DNA of 9,428 nucleotides from assembly GCA_001769925.1 (NCBI GenBank), contig MEPT01000101.1, positions 9,361-18,788 on the forward strand, in the 5' to 3' direction. The notes under the pieces are model-generated. The model was not told where the DNA came from. It did no database searches and saw only the letters and a program-made list of their open reading frames with translations. Shown here piece after piece: positions 7,545 through 9,428 of the stretch (position 1 is its first letter; every line of letters starts with the position of its first letter). This stretch comes from Bdellovibrionales bacterium RBG_16_40_8 (GTDB taxonomy: Bacteria; Bdellovibrionota; Bdellovibrionia; Bdellovibrionales; UBA1609). Made by a program: the position numbers and the translations under genes.

Positions 7545-7711
7545 TTTTCTTTAGACCCTGATGCGTTAAACTTAACTGCCTCATCTACTTCTTTCAAATC
7601 AACCCCAGGGTGAATAAACGAGATATATACAAAAAAAAGAACGCAAAAGGTAATCGCTACAATAAAAGTAATTAGCCCGCCCCTGGTATTATCACTTTTG
7701 CTGCCACTCAT
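7541..7711 (-). CDS. Small single-span membrane protein, first gene of the oxidase operon
   Basis: I do not recognise a named family. From ATG 7711 it has 56 residues: a polar N-terminus with Ser, Lys and Asp, one hydrophobic span (about 12-33), then HPGVDLKEVDEAV and a short charged tail ending in GSKEK. The topology is uncertain because charges near the span are balanced. An in-frame ATG at 7768 would give 75 residues, but only 7711 has a strong Shine-Dalgarno, GGAGGGG, at proper spacing. Its TGA overlaps the ATG of the SCO gene, so it is translated together with SCO. Its position suggests a role in oxidase assembly or a small accessory subunit; that is inference from context only. It could be checked by looking for the same short gene before SCO in relatives. 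Confidence 0.75.
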   Translation of the reverse strand: MSGSKSDNTRGGLITFIVAITFCVLFFVYISFIHPGVDLKEVDEAVKFNASGSKEK

Positions 7712-7714
7712 TAA

Positions 7715-7721
7715 CCCCTCC
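7715..7721 (-). promoter_or_regulatory. Ribosome-binding site that fixes the start of the 56-residue protein
   Basis: GGAGGGG on the minus strand ends three bases before ATG 7711 (the GGAGG core is five bases away). The alternative ATG at 7768 lies in the palindrome and has no such sequence, so the shorter protein is preferred. Confidence 0.75.
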
Positions 7722-7756
7722 AAGAAAAATCGCAGAAATAAAGCACCACAAACATA

Positions 7757-7769
7757 GATGCGCCGCATC
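7757..7769. repeat. Perfect 13-bp palindrome (possible operator) in the divergent spacer
   Basis: GATGCG and CGCATC form perfect 6-bp arms around a single central C. It sits about 46 bp upstream of the oxidase operon's first start codon and about 54 bp upstream of the divergent lipoprotein gene. A symmetrical site with almost no loop suits a dimeric DNA-binding protein better than an RNA hairpin. No known regulator motif is recognised. Confidence 0.45.
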
Positions 7770-7822
7770 GACTCGCCCTTCGTACAGTACTATTTTATTT
7801 TAGTCAGCTGTATTATTTGAAA

Positions 7823-8155
7823 ATGCGAAATTTATATTTAAAAACAATACTTGGTTTACTCTTTGCAATTTTTTTTATTTTTGGGTGTGCTAGTTCGCAA
7901 AAAGGTGGGGTCAGATCAATAAAACCCGGTATGGACAAATCTGATGTGTTAGATATTTTAGGTGACCCCAAGCTTTCTTCTCGAGAGCACGGTCTTGACA
8001 GGTGGACCTACTCAATTGATGGCCCTACTGGCGAAGAGTTAACTTACATTTTTTTTGAAAAAGACAAAGTTAGCTACATAGGCCCAGCTACTGAAAAAAA
8101 GACTACCGATGATAAAAACGGCGAAAGTCAATTTAAGCCACTTAAAGAGAATTAA
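7823..8155 (+). CDS. Small lipoprotein with SmpA/OmlA (BamE-like) domain
   Basis: From ATG 7823 the product has 110 residues. It begins with a signal peptide (basic Arg/Lys, hydrophobic 8-20) ending in a lipobox-like IFGC, with Cys22 as the lipidation site; Phe at the -2 position is unusual. Residues about 33-66 match the SmpA/OmlA pattern: I-K-P-G-M-D-K-x-x-V, then LGDP and a WTY after a variable loop, followed by two strands and a Lys/Asp-rich tail. BamE proteins with this domain belong to the outer-membrane assembly complex, but the domain is also common in other small lipoproteins, so bamE itself is not claimed. A TTG six bases upstream (7817) could start the frame but is less likely. No Shine-Dalgarno is visible before either start. 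Its 3' end lies 15 bp from the convergent gene at 8171. Confidence 0.82.
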   Translation: MRNLYLKTILGLLFAIFFIFGCASSQKGGVRSIKPGMDKSDVLDILGDPKLSSREHGLDRWTYSIDGPTGEELTYIFFEKDKVSYIGPATEKKTTDDKNGESQFKPLKEN

Positions 8156-8170
8156 AATTTAGCAAATACG

Positions 8171-8794
8171 TCACTTCGAAAGTTTTAAGCGAGTAGGCGT
8201 TTCTTCGTCACTTTTTTTCTCATACAGCGTTGGCTCTGGGCCCTTCGGTTTCTGCGAAATTGGTTTAACATCTTCATACCCAATAAACGTGCTGTATTTT
8301 TTATCAATTTTCTTCTTTGTTTGAGTTAATTCCCAATCAAGGCCCATTTCTTTTTCAATTTCTTCTAGCGACTGCGCTCGCAAAGGTACATAACGGCGCT
8401 CTATAACTCTTCCCTCTTCAGGAAATCGATATTTCAACTCTTCTTTTTCTTTATTGTAACCATCAACCTCGGTTTTAAGCTTTTTATGAGTAGTAGCTAT
8501 GGCATCGAGCACATTAATTGGTTTACCTTTTTCGTCAAGCGCAGAGGTATTAGTGTTTTTAAGGTGAATGAGGTGTTGAATATCTTTAGTATAGTCTTTT
8601 ATTTTAGATTCATAAATATTGAGTTTCGTTTTGCGTTGAGCCCACTCGCGATCAGCACCTTTAACAAAACCTTGCTCTGAGGATGCGCCACCATTGTTTG
8701 ACGAATCTCCACCGCCTTCATTTTTTTCACTGGCCAGAGCTAGTAGTCCGCAAAAAATAATCGCTATTGCAAAGCTATAATTGATGAATTGCAT
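8171..8794 (-). CDS. Secreted charged protein of unknown function, probably coiled coil
   Basis: I recognise no family. The 207-residue product has a signal peptide (hydrophobic 6-20, likely cut after the ALA at 19-21). A Gly/Ser/Asn-rich linker (about 26-42) follows, then a long charged region rich in Lys and Glu. Two stretches (about 47-80 and 98-122) look like amphipathic helices and may form a coiled coil. A middle part (about 124-172) has GRVIERRYVPLRAQSLEEIE, then KKKIDKKYSTFIGYEDV, and the C-terminus is Pro/Lys-rich and likely disordered. It is probably periplasmic or outside the cell. ATG 8794 has GGGAG upstream and lies inside the last 20 nt of the zinc-ribbon gene, so translation is coupled to it. 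The convergent lipoprotein gene ends 15 bp away. Confidence 0.75.
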   Translation of the reverse strand: MQFINYSFAIAIIFCGLLALASEKNEGGGDSSNNGGASSEQGFVKGADREWAQRKTKLNIYESKIKDYTKDIQHLIHLKNTNTSALDEKGKPINVLDAIATTHKKLKTEVDGYNKEKEELKYRFPEEGRVIERRYVPLRAQSLEEIEKEMGLDWELTQTKKKIDKKYSTFIGYEDVKPISQKPKGPEPTLYEKKSDEETPTRLKLSK

Positions 8795-9269
8795 ATTGCT
8801 CCCAATGAATGTCTATCGATATTGTTCGTAACCTCTGAACTAGTAATGCCGATTTTACTGCGGTAATTTCTTTGATAATTAATTCTCCTTGATGCAGATC
8901 AGTCATTATCTTATCTGCATCCCAAAGAAAGCGTGCATCAGCAATAATCTCGTACACTTGTTTGCGAATATCTGCTGTATCTATGCCACCAATATAAATA
9001 TTAAATCGCAGTAGCCCTTCGTTACCCTGAGAAATCTCAGAATTACCAAAGTCCACCACATCGCTCATGTCTGGTGTGGTTGGTATCTCTTGCAATGGCG
9101 GCAGAGAATCATTTGTGCTGTCGGTGCTGTCGGCGCTATCAGTGCTGACAACGCTCGCAGCACTGACTACGCCTTCTAATTCAAGCATAACTGGCGAACC
9201 GCATTTAGCACAGGTCACCAGCCCAAAATCGTCTTCAATTTCGGCACTACAAACAGGGCACTTAGCCAT
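8775..9269 (-). CDS. Zinc-ribbon protein with C-terminal alpha/beta domain of unknown function
   Basis: From ATG 9269 the product has 164 residues. It opens with a zinc ribbon, C4-x2-C7-x12-C20-x2-C23 (CPVC and CAKC), which should bind one Zn. Next comes a low-complexity acidic linker (about 34-80) with Ser-Thr-Asp repeats, encoded by degenerate 9-bp repeats. The C-terminal part (about 86-160) alternates strand- and helix-like segments (LRFNIYIGGI, a helix at 99-110, GELIIKEI, a helix at 137-149, SIDIHWEQYAI). That order fits a beta-alpha-beta-beta-alpha-beta, ferredoxin-like domain; the fold is inferred. No signal peptide is seen, so it is probably cytoplasmic. An upstream in-frame ATG at 9311 would add 14 basic residues, but it lies within the preceding gene, whose stop is 13 nt before 9269. 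Neither start has a clear Shine-Dalgarno. It overlaps the next gene by 20 nt. Confidence 0.75.
   Translation of the reverse strand: MAKCPVCSAEIEDDFGLVTCAKCGSPVMLELEGVVSAASVVSTDSADSTDSTNDSLPPLQEIPTTPDMSDVVDFGNSEISQGNEGLLRFNIYIGGIDTADIRKQVYEIIADARFLWDADKIMTDLHQGELIIKEITAVKSALLVQRLRTISIDIHWEQYAIHQL
9115..9168. repeat. Degenerate 9-bp tandem repeat inside the zinc-ribbon gene
   Basis: Six units of 9 bp can be aligned on the plus strand: GTGCTGTCG twice in a row, then GCGCTATCA, GTGCTGACA, ACGCTCGCA and GCACTGACT. The unit is a multiple of three, so copy-number change would keep the frame and only alter the length of the Ser/Thr/Asp/Ala linker in the protein. Confidence 0.7.
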
Positions 9270-9282
9270 AACTTTATTATAA

Positions 9283-9428
9283 CTAACTTCTTTTATTTTT
9301 CTTCTTTTCATTGGCGCGGCGCTGTGCTCGATTCAATTTTGGACCATCGTGCTGAAGCATCTCTCTAGACGGAAATCCAGGAGAATGCGGTGATGCATGC
9401 TCAAGTGACCCACCGCCTGACTGTGCCG
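9283..9428 (-). CDS. C-terminal end of an unidentified protein with a basic tail, 5' end outside window
   Basis: One minus-strand frame stays open from the right edge (first full codon at 9426) to TAG 9285-9283, giving 47 residues. The other two frames are closed by stops within this stretch. It starts with a flexible Ala/Gln/Ser/Gly-rich part (SGGGSLEHASPHSPGFPSRE) and ends in KLNRAQRRANEKKKNKRS, a strongly basic tail. Such tails are common on nucleic-acid- or membrane-associated proteins, but I cannot name this one. Its stop lies 13 nt before the preferred start of the zinc-ribbon gene, so the two are likely in one operon. It argues against the longer zinc-ribbon start at 9311, which would overlap it. 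Confidence 0.6.
   Translation of the reverse strand, partial: AQSGGGSLEHASPHSPGFPSREMLQHDGPKLNRAQRRANEKKKNKRS

Larger units (their letters stand above)
7712..7822. promoter_or_regulatory. Divergent intergenic region between the oxidase operon and the BamE-like lipoprotein gene
   Basis: This 111-bp spacer must contain the main promoter of the minus-strand oxidase operon and that of the plus-strand lipoprotein gene. For the operon, a weak candidate is TAAAAT (7797-7792) with TTCAAA (7821-7816) at 18-bp spacing on the minus strand. For the lipoprotein, TATTAT at 7811-7816 is a -10-like word only six bases before the ATG, without a good -35. A 13-bp palindrome (7757-7769) and GTACAGTAC (7782-7790) are possible protein-binding sites. 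The exact promoter elements are uncertain. Confidence 0.5.

Noticed and set aside
8176..8189. Possible terminator hairpin ACTT-CGA-AAGT followed by TTT between the convergent genes
   Set aside because: A 4-bp, mostly A/T stem with a 3-base loop and a short T run is too weak; it also lies within the end of the minus-strand gene.
9067..9282. Plus-strand open frame with Leu/Ser/Thr-rich product opposite the zinc-ribbon gene
   Set aside because: Its composition comes from the 9-bp repeat read antisense; the zinc-ribbon motif on the other strand and the operon context are better support.

Overview
The window (roughly 40 % GC by eye) is a gene-dense bacterial chromosome segment with a complete, compact operon for an aa3/caa3-type cytochrome c oxidase, flanked by cell-envelope genes. 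It indicates an aerobic, Gram-negative, didermic bacterium: there are lipoproteins of the MltA and BamE/SmpA types, a haem-copper oxidase and its assembly factors. The gene order (small membrane protein, SCO, subunits II, I, III, IV, haem O synthase) together with the protein style recalls Bdellovibrio-like bacteria (Bdellovibrionota). That placement is from recall and is an inference. No mobile element, CRISPR array, rRNA or tRNA was seen, and the coding style looks even throughout.

Layout. Nucleotides 2-833 (+) hold the 3' end of a polysaccharide deacetylase and an overlapping GNAT acetyltransferase. The GNAT gene overlaps tail to tail, by 27 bp, an MltA-type lytic transglycosylase lipoprotein on the minus strand (807-2111). 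A non-coding stretch of about 217 bp (2112-2328) follows. Then comes the minus-strand oxidase operon, in transcription order: a 56-residue single-span membrane protein (7711-7541), SCO (7544-6741), coxB with a fused cytochrome c domain (6739-5795), coxA (5786-4191), coxC (4204-3551), a subunit IV gene (3542-3225) and ctaB (3213-2329). Its genes overlap or lie 1-11 nt apart, and most have a clear Shine-Dalgarno sequence.

How the operon works together. CtaB makes haem O, the precursor of haem A. SCO is expected to help load copper into the CuA site of CoxB. CoxB passes electrons from its own C-terminal cytochrome c to CuA and on to CoxA, which carries haem a and the haem a3/CuB centre. CoxC and subunit IV complete the membrane complex. 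The YSHPAVY motif in CoxA, in place of the Glu-containing version, marks it as an A2-type oxidase, which fits the caa3-type subunit II. Haem A synthase (ctaA) and a CuB chaperone (ctaG/cox11) are not in the window.

Right side. A 111-bp divergent spacer (7712-7822) separates the oxidase operon from a plus-strand BamE/SmpA-like small lipoprotein (7823-8155) and contains a perfect 13-bp palindrome. Beyond it lies a minus-strand cluster: the 3' end of an unidentified protein with a very basic tail (9428-9283), a zinc-ribbon protein (9269-8775) and a secreted, charged, probably coiled-coil protein (8794-8171). The last two overlap by 20 nt. Several start codons are revised here on the basis of ribosome-binding sites, signal peptides or neighbouring stops. 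I see no strong evidence of a wholly new system. The least understood parts are the zinc-ribbon/secreted-protein pair and the 56-residue membrane protein coupled to SCO.
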